A model generated the notes under the pieces. It saw only the letters and a list, made by a program, of their open reading frames with translations. It ran no database searches and was not told the DNA's origin. From Alteromonas stellipolaris (lineage in GTDB: Bacteria; Pseudomonadota; Gammaproteobacteria; Enterobacterales; Alteromonadaceae), in assembly GCF_001562115.1 (NCBI RefSeq), contig NZ_CP013926.1:806001-870000 (forward strand): DNA of 64,000 nucleotides, read 5' to 3'. Below, in pieces: positions 55,854-64,000 of this stretch; position 1 is the stretch's first letter; every line of letters begins with the position of its first letter. A program made the position numbers and the translations under genes.

Positions 55854-57155
55854 ATGTATTACCCGTTCTCATGGCTGAGAAGTACGCTTCGACTAGTGCT
55901 ATACCTTCTGGTATTTGCGCTAATCGGTTGGTACATGAATGACATGTTATTTGCCGTAGCCATTGGCGCCACTTTGCTGCTCATTTTCAACTATTGGCAT
56001 TTATACAAGCTTAACCGCTGGTTATGGCATAGCCGTAAGATGTCACCGCCTACAGTGCGTGGGGTGTGGGAGCATATTTACGAGGGTATTTATTACCTGC
56101 AGCGCAGAAACAGAAATAAACGTAAAGAGCTTGGGGAGTTAGTAAAACGCTTTCGGGAAGGTTCTGAGGCACTCCCCGACGCTGCGGTAGTAGTAGATTC
56201 TAAGGCATGTATTATTTGGTGTAACCGCTTAGCACGGTTGGATCTGGGCTTAAAGTGGCCACAAGATGCGGGCAGAAGGCTCGATAACTTACTACGACAC
56301 CCAGAATTCATTCAGTATTTTCATGCTGGAAATTTCAAATATCCTATTGAAGTACCATCGCCAACCAACCCGCATAAAACCTTTGAATATCGGGTTATGC
56401 CTTATGGCGACGAGCACTTGTTATTGATTGCGCGAGATATTACTCGCGTTTCTCAGTTAGAGGCCATGCGTAAAGATTTTGTCGCCAATGTGTCACATGA
56501 ACTACGAACGCCTCTCACGGTTATCAATGGCTATTTAGAAATTTTGCCGGTGGATGAAACCGCAGATCCTTTTATGCAAAAAGCCATGAAGGAGATGACT
56601 GCGCAAACTCACCGTATGCAAAATTTGATTGAAGATTTATTGGTGTTGTCTCGCATTGAAGCCAGCTCGGAACGGATTTACGAAAATGTGGTTAATATTC
56701 CCACGGTACTGTCTCAGATAGAGCGAGAAGCCCAAGCACTGAATAAAGAAAAACAGCACCATATTGAATTTCATATTGATGCCGACCTTAAAGTCTTCGG
56801 GGTTGAAACCGAGCTGCGAAGTGCTTGTTCTAACTTAGTATTTAATGCGGTGCACTACACTCCACCTGGTGGTGAAATTCATGTATATTGGCGGCATGAT
56901 GAGGAAGGCGCAAAGTTCGCGGTGCACGATAATGGTGATGGTATTGAATCTAATCACCTGAATCGACTCACAGAACGTTTTTATCGAGTAGATAAAGCAC
57001 GGTCACGCAAAACCGGTGGTTCAGGGTTGGGGTTGTCGATTGTGAAGCACGTACTTAGCCACCATAATTCTCGTTTAGACATTGCTAGCACCTTGGGGGA
57101 GGGCAGTCAGTTTTCCTTTGTGCTAGATAAAGAGCTAATTGCGGAGCAAATTTAA
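55854..57155 (+). CDS. phoR: Phosphate regulon sensor kinase PhoR
   Basis: 433 residues. Two closely spaced membrane segments at the N-terminus (about 8-45), little periplasmic sequence, a PAS domain (about 105-200), dimerisation/phosphoacceptor helix with H-box NVSHELRTPLTVINGYLE and an ATPase domain (NLVFNAVHYTPPGGEI, DNGDGI, GGSGLGLSIVKH). This is standard PhoR architecture, sensing through the Pst transporter. It ends on the base before the next gene's ATG (TAAATG). Confidence 0.94.
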   Translation: MYYPFSWLRSTLRLVLYLLVFALIGWYMNDMLFAVAIGATLLLIFNYWHLYKLNRWLWHSRKMSPPTVRGVWEHIYEGIYYLQRRNRNKRKELGELVKRFREGSEALPDAAVVVDSKACIIWCNRLARLDLGLKWPQDAGRRLDNLLRHPEFIQYFHAGNFKYPIEVPSPTNPHKTFEYRVMPYGDEHLLLIARDITRVSQLEAMRKDFVANVSHELRTPLTVINGYLEILPVDETADPFMQKAMKEMTAQTHRMQNLIEDLLVLSRIEASSERIYENVVNIPTVLSQIEREAQALNKEKQHHIEFHIDADLKVFGVETELRSACSNLVFNAVHYTPPGGEIHVYWRHDEEGAKFAVHDNGDGIESNHLNRLTERFYRVDKARSRKTGGSGLGLSIVKHVLSHHNSRLDIASTLGEGSQFSFVLDKELIAEQI

Positions 57156-58118
57156 ATGCGAATAAAGCAATTCATCGCCTTGTGCAATGTGGCCGTTTTG
57201 CTTCTTGTTTCAGGCACGCTAGGCGCTGAAACTACCCACGAGTTAGACTACGAACGTCAACCTGGGGTGGCGGGAAAAATCACTTCGGTAGGTTCAGACA
57301 CACTCGCAAATCTAATGACTTTTTGGTCACAAGAATTCAAAGCCCTCTATCCGCAGGTGGGTTTTCAAATTCAAGCTTCTGGTTCTTCTACTGCGCCTCC
57401 TGCGCTCATTGAAGGTACAGCCACTATCGGCCCAATGAGCCGAGAATTAAAACCTAGCGAGATTCGCGATTTTACTCGCAAGCACGGTTACCCGCCTTTA
57501 GTCCTTAAAGTCGCGATGGATGCCATTGCTATCTTTGTTGAACGCAGGAATCCGTTGCAAGGGCTTACCCTAAATCAAGTCGATTCTATTTTCTCTCAAA
57601 CGCAATTTTGCGGAGGAGATGGGCCAATTAATAAATGGTCAGAGTTAGGCATTGATGCCAACGGATATCGCGCCCCAATTCGTTTGTACGGACGAAACTC
57701 GGTATCAGGAACCTACGGTTTATTTAAAATGATTGCCATGTGTGACGGAGATTTTAGAAATACAGTTAACGAGCAGCCGGGGTCGGCTTCAGTGGTACTT
57801 TCTGTTGCTTCAGGAAAAGGGGCGATGGGATATGCCGCCTACGGATATAAAACCGCAGGGGTTCGGGCGTTACCGTTAGGTGAGACCATAGATTCGTTAG
57901 TGCCACTTACCATAGATAACGTGCGCAGTGAGTCTTACCCGTTTTCCCGTTTCTTGTATTTAGTCATAAACAAAAAACCTGGCGAACCTTTACCTACACT
58001 GGAAAAAGAGTTCTTGCGCTATATTTTATCTGAGCAAGGGCAAGAGCAAGTATCCCGGGATGGCTACTTTCCTATTCGGGAAGATATGCTCTTAAGGCAG
58101 CGTAGGTTGGTCGATTAA
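57156..58118 (+). CDS. PstS-like phosphate-binding protein
   Basis: 320-residue periplasmic protein: signal peptide about 1-24 (ending LGA), then the PBP fold with GSDTLANLMTFWSQEFK, QASGSSTAPPALIEG and GRNSVSGTYGLF, the phosphate-loop features of PstS-type proteins. Its ATG abuts the phoR stop, so it is co-transcribed with phoBR. No pstC, pstA or pstB gene is in the window; it may donate to a transporter elsewhere or act in sensing. Confidence 0.9.
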   Translation: MRIKQFIALCNVAVLLLVSGTLGAETTHELDYERQPGVAGKITSVGSDTLANLMTFWSQEFKALYPQVGFQIQASGSSTAPPALIEGTATIGPMSRELKPSEIRDFTRKHGYPPLVLKVAMDAIAIFVERRNPLQGLTLNQVDSIFSQTQFCGGDGPINKWSELGIDANGYRAPIRLYGRNSVSGTYGLFKMIAMCDGDFRNTVNEQPGSASVVLSVASGKGAMGYAAYGYKTAGVRALPLGETIDSLVPLTIDNVRSESYPFSRFLYLVINKKPGEPLPTLEKEFLRYILSEQGQEQVSRDGYFPIREDMLLRQRRLVD

Positions 58119-58142
58119 TTTGTATCAAACAGGTGAATAACC

Positions 58143-58952
58143 GTGGAGCATGTTTCATCACGCTGGAAAAATTGGGTAGTTAAAAACCTTCTCGCAGGCA
58201 CAGCACTTCCCGTGATTACAGAGCAGTTAACGCTAAATGGGTTTGATGCAGATACAGTTCGTCGGCTTTTAGGCCGTAATTTACCTTCAAACTATGTTTT
58301 CGACCGAGATGTAGAGTTTTATCGCAAGCTCGCAACGCCCGCATTTTTACATCAGCCTTCAATTAATAATGTGACCTGTTTGTGCGATGAAAAGGAAGTT
58401 CAGCTTTACCGTGTAGATGACTTTTTATCGGCAGAAGAGTGCCATGCTGTAATCGACCTTTCTTCTAGCAAGCTTTCGCCCTCAAAACTGACAGGGGCAC
58501 CCTCTGCAAAAGGGATCAGAACATCGTCAACTTGCGAACTCGCCTTTATGGACAGCGCACTAGTTACCTCAATAGATAGCCGCATCGTCAATTTTTTAGG
58601 CTTGGGCATAGGAGAAAAAGAAGTTATACAAGCTCAGCATTATGAGCAGGGTCAATACTTTAAACCGCATTTTGATTTCTTTCCCCCAGGTACGCCGCAA
58701 TATTTAGAACACGCAAAGCGGCGAGGTCAACGAACATGGACTTGCATGGTTTACTTAGATGATGGCATGGAAGGAGGCCATACTCATTTTACAAAAATGG
58801 GTGTATCGGTAAAACCCCATCGAGGCACAGCACTCCTATGGAATAATCTGACGAACACAGGGGTGCCTAACTTCAATACGCTTCATTATGCTGAGCCTGT
58901 AACGGCTGGTAATAAAAACGTCATAACTAAGTGGTTTCGAGATAAAAATTAG
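58143..58952 (+). CDS. 2-oxoglutarate/Fe(II) oxygenase, prolyl-4-hydroxylase-like
   Basis: 269 residues. The C-terminal 190 residues form a P4H-type dioxygenase. Fe ligands are probably H and D in KPHFDFFPPG and a distal H in LHYAEPV, with the 2-oxoglutarate-binding Lys in NVITKWFRDKN. The N-terminal ~65 residues are a separate helical module. No signal peptide, so cytoplasmic. Start GTG 58143 behind AGGTGA. It lies 24 bp after the PstS-like gene and is thus likely in the phosphate-response operon, which is unusual. The substrate (a proline-containing protein or free amino acid) is unknown. Confidence 0.85.
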   Translation: MEHVSSRWKNWVVKNLLAGTALPVITEQLTLNGFDADTVRRLLGRNLPSNYVFDRDVEFYRKLATPAFLHQPSINNVTCLCDEKEVQLYRVDDFLSAEECHAVIDLSSSKLSPSKLTGAPSAKGIRTSSTCELAFMDSALVTSIDSRIVNFLGLGIGEKEVIQAQHYEQGQYFKPHFDFFPPGTPQYLEHAKRRGQRTWTCMVYLDDGMEGGHTHFTKMGVSVKPHRGTALLWNNLTNTGVPNFNTLHYAEPVTAGNKNVITKWFRDKN

Positions 58953-59079
58953 TCCCTTTGTCAATATAACCACCCGGTTCGCCCCTTCAATCTCTCGCTA
59001 ACAACATAAAAAACAAGACAAAATTTAAGCTATCAACTGATTTTATAAAAGTTCCAAAAATTTCAGTGTGAATCCACAT

Positions 59080-59097
59080 TTGTAACAAAAATGTCAC
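59080..59097 (+). promoter_or_regulatory. Pho box upstream of the three-repeat lipoprotein
   Basis: TGTAAC (59081-59086) and TGTCAC (59092-59097) are direct repeats exactly 11 bp apart with an A-rich spacer, the spacing of the PhoB site. It lies about 62 bp before ATG 59159, so a PhoB-dependent promoter is expected just downstream. Confidence 0.7.
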
Positions 59098-59158
59098 CCT
59101 TCTCATTTAACCTCTACCGGACTTTGAAATTCAAACTAAGATCTAACTGGAGAATTTA

Positions 59159-62100
59159 ATGGAAATTCGTAATGTTTTTAAGATCAGTGCTATTACCACA
59201 GCACTTGTTCTTGCAGGTTGCGGTGGCGATATAAATATTAACGAAGGTGACGAAGTTGTTGTAACGCCAACGACTCCAACCACGCCAACGACCCCAACTA
59301 CGCCAACGACCCCTGATGTTGATACGCCATTTTCATTAGGCTTGGCGACTGACGCCTCAAGCGAATTCTCTACAATTACCGATAAGCCTGTCTATCGCTT
59401 AAACGACGATTTAGTGTTAACCCAAGACATGACGTTAACAAATGATGCTCACTGGATCATCAAAGGTCGTACGGCAGTAGGTAACGACAATGCTGATTCA
59501 ACAGTACTGACGATTGAAGAAGGTACAACCGTTATCGGTGAAGACGGTGATGACTTTTTAGTCGTACGCCGTGGCTCACAAATCGAAGCGTCTGGTTCAT
59601 CTTCAGCGCCAATCATAATGACGTCTATCCAAGACGTTACTGGTGAAGAGACATCAATTGGCCAATGGGGTGGTGTGGTATTACTAGGTAATGCACCAAC
59701 TAACCTTTGTAACACAGGTGACGATGACCAAACTTCTGACGATGAATTGGCTTCTTGTGGTGTTTCAGCGGAAGGTGATGCAGGCCTATATGGCGGCAAC
59801 AACGCGGAAGATAACTCAGGTACGCTTGAATACGTTGTTGTAAAGCATGCTGGTAAAGCATTGGCTTCTGGTGATGAACTAAACGGTATTTCATTTGCGG
59901 GTATCGGTTCTGAAACAACAGTTAATCACATTCAAGTTCATCAAAACCTTGATGACGGAATCGAATTTTTCGGTGGTACGGTTAGTGTAAGTAATGTTGT
60001 ACTTACTGACATTGGTGATGATTCACTCGATTGGTCTTTCGGCTGGACGGGTAGTGCAACTAACGTTTACATTCAGCAATCTGCAGACGGTGGTGACAAC
60101 GCTATTGAAGCGGATAACAATGAAGATAATCCTTCATGGTTACCACTTACCAAGCCAACTGTTTCTAACGTAACCATTGTAAGTGCCGACGGTACTAACG
60201 GCGTACGTTTACGTAACGGTACAGCAGGGGTGCTATCTAATGTAGTCGTTACCGGCTCTACATTAGCGGCTAACTGTCTGCGCGTAAATGGCGATGAGTC
60301 TATTGCGAATGCAGAGTCTGGCGAGCTAGCGATAACTAACTCTGTTGTTGCGTGTGAAACACCAGCAAATAACTTTGGTTCTGATGATATTGGTGGCGAA
60401 TCTACGCAAGCTTGGTTTGAAGGTCAAACAGGTAATAGCGTATTAACGCCTTCTGAACTTTTATTTGAAGATAACGGTTATTTCCCAACTTCTGCATCGC
60501 CTTTAGCCAACAGTGGAAATTACATCGGCGCATTTGACCCAGCGGGAGAAGATTGGACGACCGGTTGGACGGTTGGTGTAAACGGTGGATTCCCAACTGA
60601 TATTCAGACTGCTTTCGAGCAAGGTCTTGCGACAGATGTTTCAGCTAACTTCCCTGAATTAACTGACAAGCCAGTTTATGAACTTGCTGAAGATACAACA
60701 CTAACCAATGATGTAACGTTAACTAACGATGCTTATTGGTTAATTAAAGGTCGTTTAGCTGTTGGTAACGATAACGCAGACAACGCGGTACTTTACATTG
60801 AACAAGGCACAACCGTTTTCGGTGAAGAAGGCGATGACTTTTTAGTAGTGCGTCGTGGCTCTCAGATTCAAGCTGAAGGTACGGCTAACGCACCAATCAC
60901 TTTTACGTCGGTTCAAGACTTAACAGGTCAAGAAACGTCAATCGGCCAATGGGGCGGTCTAGTTTTACTTGGTAACGCACCTACAAACCTATGTAACACG
61001 GGTGATGACTCAGATACTTCAGATGCTGAGTTAGCGGCATGTGGTGTAGCAGCTGAAGGTGACGCAGGCCTTTACGGTGGTGCAGATGCTGAAGATAATT
61101 CAGGTACACTTCGCTATATCGTTGTTAAGCATGCAGGTCGCGCATTAGCGGCAGGTGACGAACTCAACGGTATCTCATTTGCGGGTATCGGCTCTGGTAC
61201 TGAAGTTGAATTTATCCAAGTTCACCAAAACCTAGATGACGGTGTTGAATTCTTCGGTGGAACAGTAAGCGTTCGTAACATTGTGTTGACTGATATCGGC
61301 GATGACTCACTTGATTGGTCATTTGGTTGGACTGGTAACGCACAAAACGTTTATATCCAGCAATCGGCTGCAGGTGGTGATAACGCTATTGAAGCGGATA
61401 ACAACGAAGATAACCCTGCATGGTTGCCGCTTACTAGCCCAACTATCTCGAACGTAACTATCGTTGGTGCAGATGGCACAAACGGTGTGCGTTTACGTAA
61501 CGGTACCGCTGGTGCAGTACGTAACTTAGTCGTTACTGCGGGTGAAGGCTATTCAAACTGCCTACGTGTTAATGGCGCTGAATCTATCGCGAATGCAGAG
61601 TCTGGTGCGCTTTCAGTTGAAAACTCAATAGTTGCCTGTGAGACAGATGACAACTTCGGTTCTGATGAAATCAGCGGTGGTTCAACACAAGATTGGTTTA
61701 CCGGCCAAACTGGGAACAGTGTACAAACGGCTGACGCATTGATGCTTTCTACTGATGGCTTCACACCTCGCTCAGGTTCTCCTTTGCTTGACGCTGGCGT
61801 TGATATGTCTGCTGACAGTGATTTCTTCACGTCAACTGACTACATCGGTGCGTTCGACGGTGAAAATAACTGGATGGATGGTTGGACTGTTGCTGTTAAC
61901 GATTCAATTCCTTCTGATGTGACTAATGCATTTGAGCAAGGCCTAGCCACTGACGTTTCAAGCAGCTTTGCTGCGATTACTGATAAGCCAGTGTATCAAC
62001 TTGCTGCTGATACTACCTTTACCGCAGACGTTTCTTTAACCAATGATGCTCACTGGTTAATTAAAGGCCGCACTGCCGTAGGTAACGATAATGCTGATAG

Positions 62101-63232
62101 TGCCACGCTTTATATCCAACGCGGTACGACCGTATTTGGTGAAGATGGCGACGATTTCTTAGTTGTACGCCGCGGTTCCAAAATGGAAGCGTCTGGTACA
62201 GCAACATTACCTATCACGTTCACTTCATCTGAAGATATGACAGGTGGCGAAACGACTATCGGTCAATGGGGTGGCCTAGTTATCTTAGGTAATGCGCCAA
62301 CTAACTTGTGTAACACAGGTGACGACGATGCAACCTCAGATGCTGAATTAGCAGCCTGTGGTGTGTCTGCTGAAGGTGATGCTGGCCTATATGGCGGCGC
62401 TGACGCAGAAGATAGCTCAGGTACTTTCCGCTATGTTATCGTTAAACATGCAGGTAAAGCACTTGCAGCAGGTGATGAACTAAACGGTATCTCATTTGCA
62501 GGTGTCGGTAGTGGTACTGAAGTTGACTTCATCCAAGTTCACGAAAACTTAGACGATGGTGTTGAGTTCTTCGGTGGCTCGGTAAACGTTAGTCACCTAG
62601 TACTAACTGCAATTGGTGATGACTCACTAGATTGGTCTTTCGGTTGGACAGGTAAGGCACAGTACGTACTTATCAAACAGGGTCTTAACGGCGGCGACAA
62701 TGCATTTGAAGCTGACAATAACGAAGATAACCCTACTTGGACGCCACTTACTACGCCTACTGTATCTAACGTAACCATCATTGGTTCTACAGATACCAAC
62801 GGCGTACGTCTTCGCAACGGTACAGCAGGAACCATTAAAAACTTAGTAGTTACTGGTGGCGCTGACTACAGCAACTGCCTACGTGTTAACGGTGACGAAT
62901 CAATTGCAAACGCAGCAAATGCTTCGCTTACTGTTACCCATTCTACTGTGGCTTGTGAGTCTACAAGCGCATTTGGTTCTGACGTGATTGGCACGGCAAC
63001 AACCCAAGAGTGGTTTGAATCACAAGACGGTAACACCGTTGTTGCGGATATTGATGCACTAAGCTTCGATGATGCAACCGGCTATGTGCCAAGCAGTGAT
63101 TCAGCGTTACTTGGTTCTGGTTTTGATGCGTCTACGCTAGATAGCTTCTTCGATAGCACTGATTATAAAGGTGCATTCGATGGCGAAGCTAACTGGACGC
63201 TAGGCTGGGTAACTGTAGGTCTTGAAGACTAA
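59159..63232 (+). CDS. Three-repeat acidic surface lipoprotein, phosphate-regulated
   Basis: I do not know a named family. The 1357-residue protein has a lipobox LVLAGC (Cys 21) and a Thr/Pro linker of TTP units (about 38-53). Three tandem repeats follow, starting at the GLATD motif at residues 61, 489 and 928 (periods 428 and 439). Each repeat has NLCNTGDD, a CGV(S/A)AEGDAGLYGG segment, DDSLDWSFGWTG, EADNNEDNP and NCLRVNG, with about four cysteines in equivalent places. Short repeated beta-like strands suggest parallel beta-helices. It is strongly acidic, suited to cations or calcium. A Pho box precedes it and a TonB receptor follows. Confidence 0.85.
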   Translation: MEIRNVFKISAITTALVLAGCGGDININEGDEVVVTPTTPTTPTTPTTPTTPDVDTPFSLGLATDASSEFSTITDKPVYRLNDDLVLTQDMTLTNDAHWIIKGRTAVGNDNADSTVLTIEEGTTVIGEDGDDFLVVRRGSQIEASGSSSAPIIMTSIQDVTGEETSIGQWGGVVLLGNAPTNLCNTGDDDQTSDDELASCGVSAEGDAGLYGGNNAEDNSGTLEYVVVKHAGKALASGDELNGISFAGIGSETTVNHIQVHQNLDDGIEFFGGTVSVSNVVLTDIGDDSLDWSFGWTGSATNVYIQQSADGGDNAIEADNNEDNPSWLPLTKPTVSNVTIVSADGTNGVRLRNGTAGVLSNVVVTGSTLAANCLRVNGDESIANAESGELAITNSVVACETPANNFGSDDIGGESTQAWFEGQTGNSVLTPSELLFEDNGYFPTSASPLANSGNYIGAFDPAGEDWTTGWTVGVNGGFPTDIQTAFEQGLATDVSANFPELTDKPVYELAEDTTLTNDVTLTNDAYWLIKGRLAVGNDNADNAVLYIEQGTTVFGEEGDDFLVVRRGSQIQAEGTANAPITFTSVQDLTGQETSIGQWGGLVLLGNAPTNLCNTGDDSDTSDAELAACGVAAEGDAGLYGGADAEDNSGTLRYIVVKHAGRALAAGDELNGISFAGIGSGTEVEFIQVHQNLDDGVEFFGGTVSVRNIVLTDIGDDSLDWSFGWTGNAQNVYIQQSAAGGDNAIEADNNEDNPAWLPLTSPTISNVTIVGADGTNGVRLRNGTAGAVRNLVVTAGEGYSNCLRVNGAESIANAESGALSVENSIVACETDDNFGSDEISGGSTQDWFTGQTGNSVQTADALMLSTDGFTPRSGSPLLDAGVDMSADSDFFTSTDYIGAFDGENNWMDGWTVAVNDSIPSDVTNAFEQGLATDVSSSFAAITDKPVYQLAADTTFTADVSLTNDAHWLIKGRTAVGNDNADSATLYIQRGTTVFGEDGDDFLVVRRGSKMEASGTATLPITFTSSEDMTGGETTIGQWGGLVILGNAPTNLCNTGDDDATSDAELAACGVSAEGDAGLYGGADAEDSSGTFRYVIVKHAGKALAAGDELNGISFAGVGSGTEVDFIQVHENLDDGVEFFGGSVNVSHLVLTAIGDDSLDWSFGWTGKAQYVLIKQGLNGGDNAFEADNNEDNPTWTPLTTPTVSNVTIIGSTDTNGVRLRNGTAGTIKNLVVTGGADYSNCLRVNGDESIANAANASLTVTHSTVACESTSAFGSDVIGTATTQEWFESQDGNTVVADIDALSFDDATGYVPSSDSALLGSGFDASTLDSFFDSTDYKGAFDGEANWTLGWVTVGLED
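59339..63232 (+). repeat. Three tandem ~1.3-kb coding repeats
   Basis: Repeat starts at 59339, 60623 and 61940, so periods are about 1284 and 1317 bp. Protein identity is high but synonymous positions differ widely between copies, so this is an old internal triplication rather than recent amplification. The Thr/Pro linker before it (about 59267-59315) is a 9-bp-unit repeat. Confidence 0.9.
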
Positions 63233-63252
63233 TTTACTTTCGTCATTCATTG

Positions 63253-63283
63253 AAGCTAAGGCGCTTGTGCGCCTTAGCTTTTG
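63253..63283 (+). terminator. Terminator between lipoprotein and TonB receptor
   Basis: Perfect 12-bp arms AAGCTAAGGCGC (63253-63264) and GCGCCTTAGCTT (63269-63280), four-base loop TTGT. Only four T in all follow directly (TT of the arm, then TT), so partial read-through into the receptor gene is likely. Confidence 0.75.
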
Positions 63284-63327
63284 TGTTGAAAGGTCTTCCT
63301 AACTACAGTCCCATAGGAGTTTCCATA

Positions 63328-64000
63328 ATGAAAAATAATCAATCGTCAATATTCAAGTTAGGTAGCCTGACTCTTGCCATTTCTTCCATTCTGGGTTCAA
63401 GTTTGTTGTCGACAGCGGCAATAGCGCAACAATCAGAAGATGAAGTGATTGAAGAAGTTGTTGCTACAGGTACCCGATTAAAAGGGACTGCAACAGCGGT
63501 AATGCAAGAACGTCAAAACCAAGCGTTTGTTGCCGATATCATGGGTGCAGATCAAATTGCACGTACCGGTGATGGCGATGCAGCAGCAGCACTTCGTCGT
63601 GTAACTGGATTGACATTGGTAGATGGTAAATTCATCTACGTTCGTGGCTTGGGTGAACGTTACTCAAGCACACAATTAAATGGTATGACAGTACCTAGCC
63701 CTGATCCTACGCGTTCAGTGGTTCCATTGGATTTATTCCCTTCAAGTATCATTGAAAGCTTGAACGTACAAAAATCGTTTTCACCCAATATGCCTGGTCA
63801 TTTTGGTGGCGGTAACGTTAATATTCGTACTAAATCTATTCCAACTGAATTCGTTTTCAGTGTGTCTGGTGGGGCAGGTTGGAATTCAGAAAACAGTAAC
63901 GATGGATTTTTCTATGAAGGTGGCAGCGACGATTGGACTGGACGAGACGATGGCACACGTGCTTTGCCGTCTATCATTGCATCTAACCTTGCCGCTTCTG
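63328..64000 (+). CDS. TonB-dependent receptor (N-terminal part, cut by window end)
   Basis: The reading frame is open to the window end (about 224 codons). ATG 63328 has AGGAG about 10 bp upstream. A signal peptide ends AIAQQ (about residue 34), then a TonB-box-like DEVIEEVVATGTR. The plug domain follows with DQIARTGDGDAAAALRRVTGL, VRGLGERYSS and FGGGNVNIRTKS. It resembles large TonB receptors (often ~900 residues) of unknown substrate. The pairing with the upstream lipoprotein and its Pho box suggests uptake of a phosphorus-bearing compound; this is inference. Confidence 0.93.
   Translation, partial: MKNNQSSIFKLGSLTLAISSILGSSLLSTAAIAQQSEDEVIEEVVATGTRLKGTATAVMQERQNQAFVADIMGADQIARTGDGDAAAALRRVTGLTLVDGKFIYVRGLGERYSSTQLNGMTVPSPDPTRSVVPLDLFPSSIIESLNVQKSFSPNMPGHFGGGNVNIRTKSIPTEFVFSVSGGAGWNSENSNDGFFYEGGSDDWTGRDDGTRALPSIIASNLAAS

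Noticed and set aside
59267..59315. Short tandem repeat as a CRISPR or satellite
   Set aside because: It is a coding Thr/Pro linker in frame within the lipoprotein, with 9-bp units and no spacers.

Overview
The window looks like chromosomal DNA of a marine gammaproteobacterium of the Alteromonas/Alteromonadaceae type. Reasons: moderate GC; an rpsU-yqeY-dnaG-rpoD macromolecular-synthesis block divergent from tsaD; a phoB-phoR-phosphate-binding-protein block; many outer-membrane receptors and porins; and nitrate assimilation beside chemoreceptors. I inferred the genus from gene content and protein style, not from a database. I see no tRNA, rRNA, CRISPR array, insertion sequence or prophage.

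Layout. 1-11.6 kb is assimilatory nitrate metabolism: nasA, a siroheme methyltransferase, a YbiB/TrpD-like protein, a soluble PAS chemoreceptor, then nrtA-nrtB-nrtC and an alginate-export-type porin. A sigma-54-like promoter and a leader with three hairpins, the last a terminator, precede nrtA. 11.7-18.3 kb (minus strand) holds an HD phosphohydrolase, dsbA, btuB under a cobalamin riboswitch, srkA and ccoG. 18.3-21.4 kb has two small envelope proteins and an acyl-CoA dehydrogenase. 21.5-27.7 kb is a probable sugar/sugar-acid oxidation locus (SDR, lactonase-like amidohydrolase, enolase-superfamily dehydratase, class II aldolase) enclosing two unrecognised genes, with a Nudix lipoprotein beside it. 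27.8-32 kb is an RND efflux pair. 32.5-35.9 kb is a small phosphate-binding-like protein, a porin and a chemoreceptor.

36-47 kb is housekeeping: rpoD, dnaG, yqeY, rpsU, tsaD, a nucleotide pyrophosphatase/phosphodiesterase, plsY, folB-folK-uppP and a HIT protein. 47-55 kb has an M49-like peptidase lipoprotein, an HDOD protein, a benE transporter divergent from an XRE-cupin regulator with two palindromic operators between them, rdgC and an orphan histidine kinase. 55-64 kb is the phosphate-response region: phoB, phoR, a PstS-like protein and a prolyl-4-hydroxylase-like oxygenase. It continues with a Pho-box-preceded 1357-residue lipoprotein built of three ~430-residue repeats, and a TonB-dependent receptor cut by the window end.

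The least described element is the last block: a phosphate-regulated three-repeat, cysteine-patterned lipoprotein next to a TonB receptor, plausibly a surface capture and import system. The nrt leader and the benE/XRE operator pair are the best regulatory candidates.
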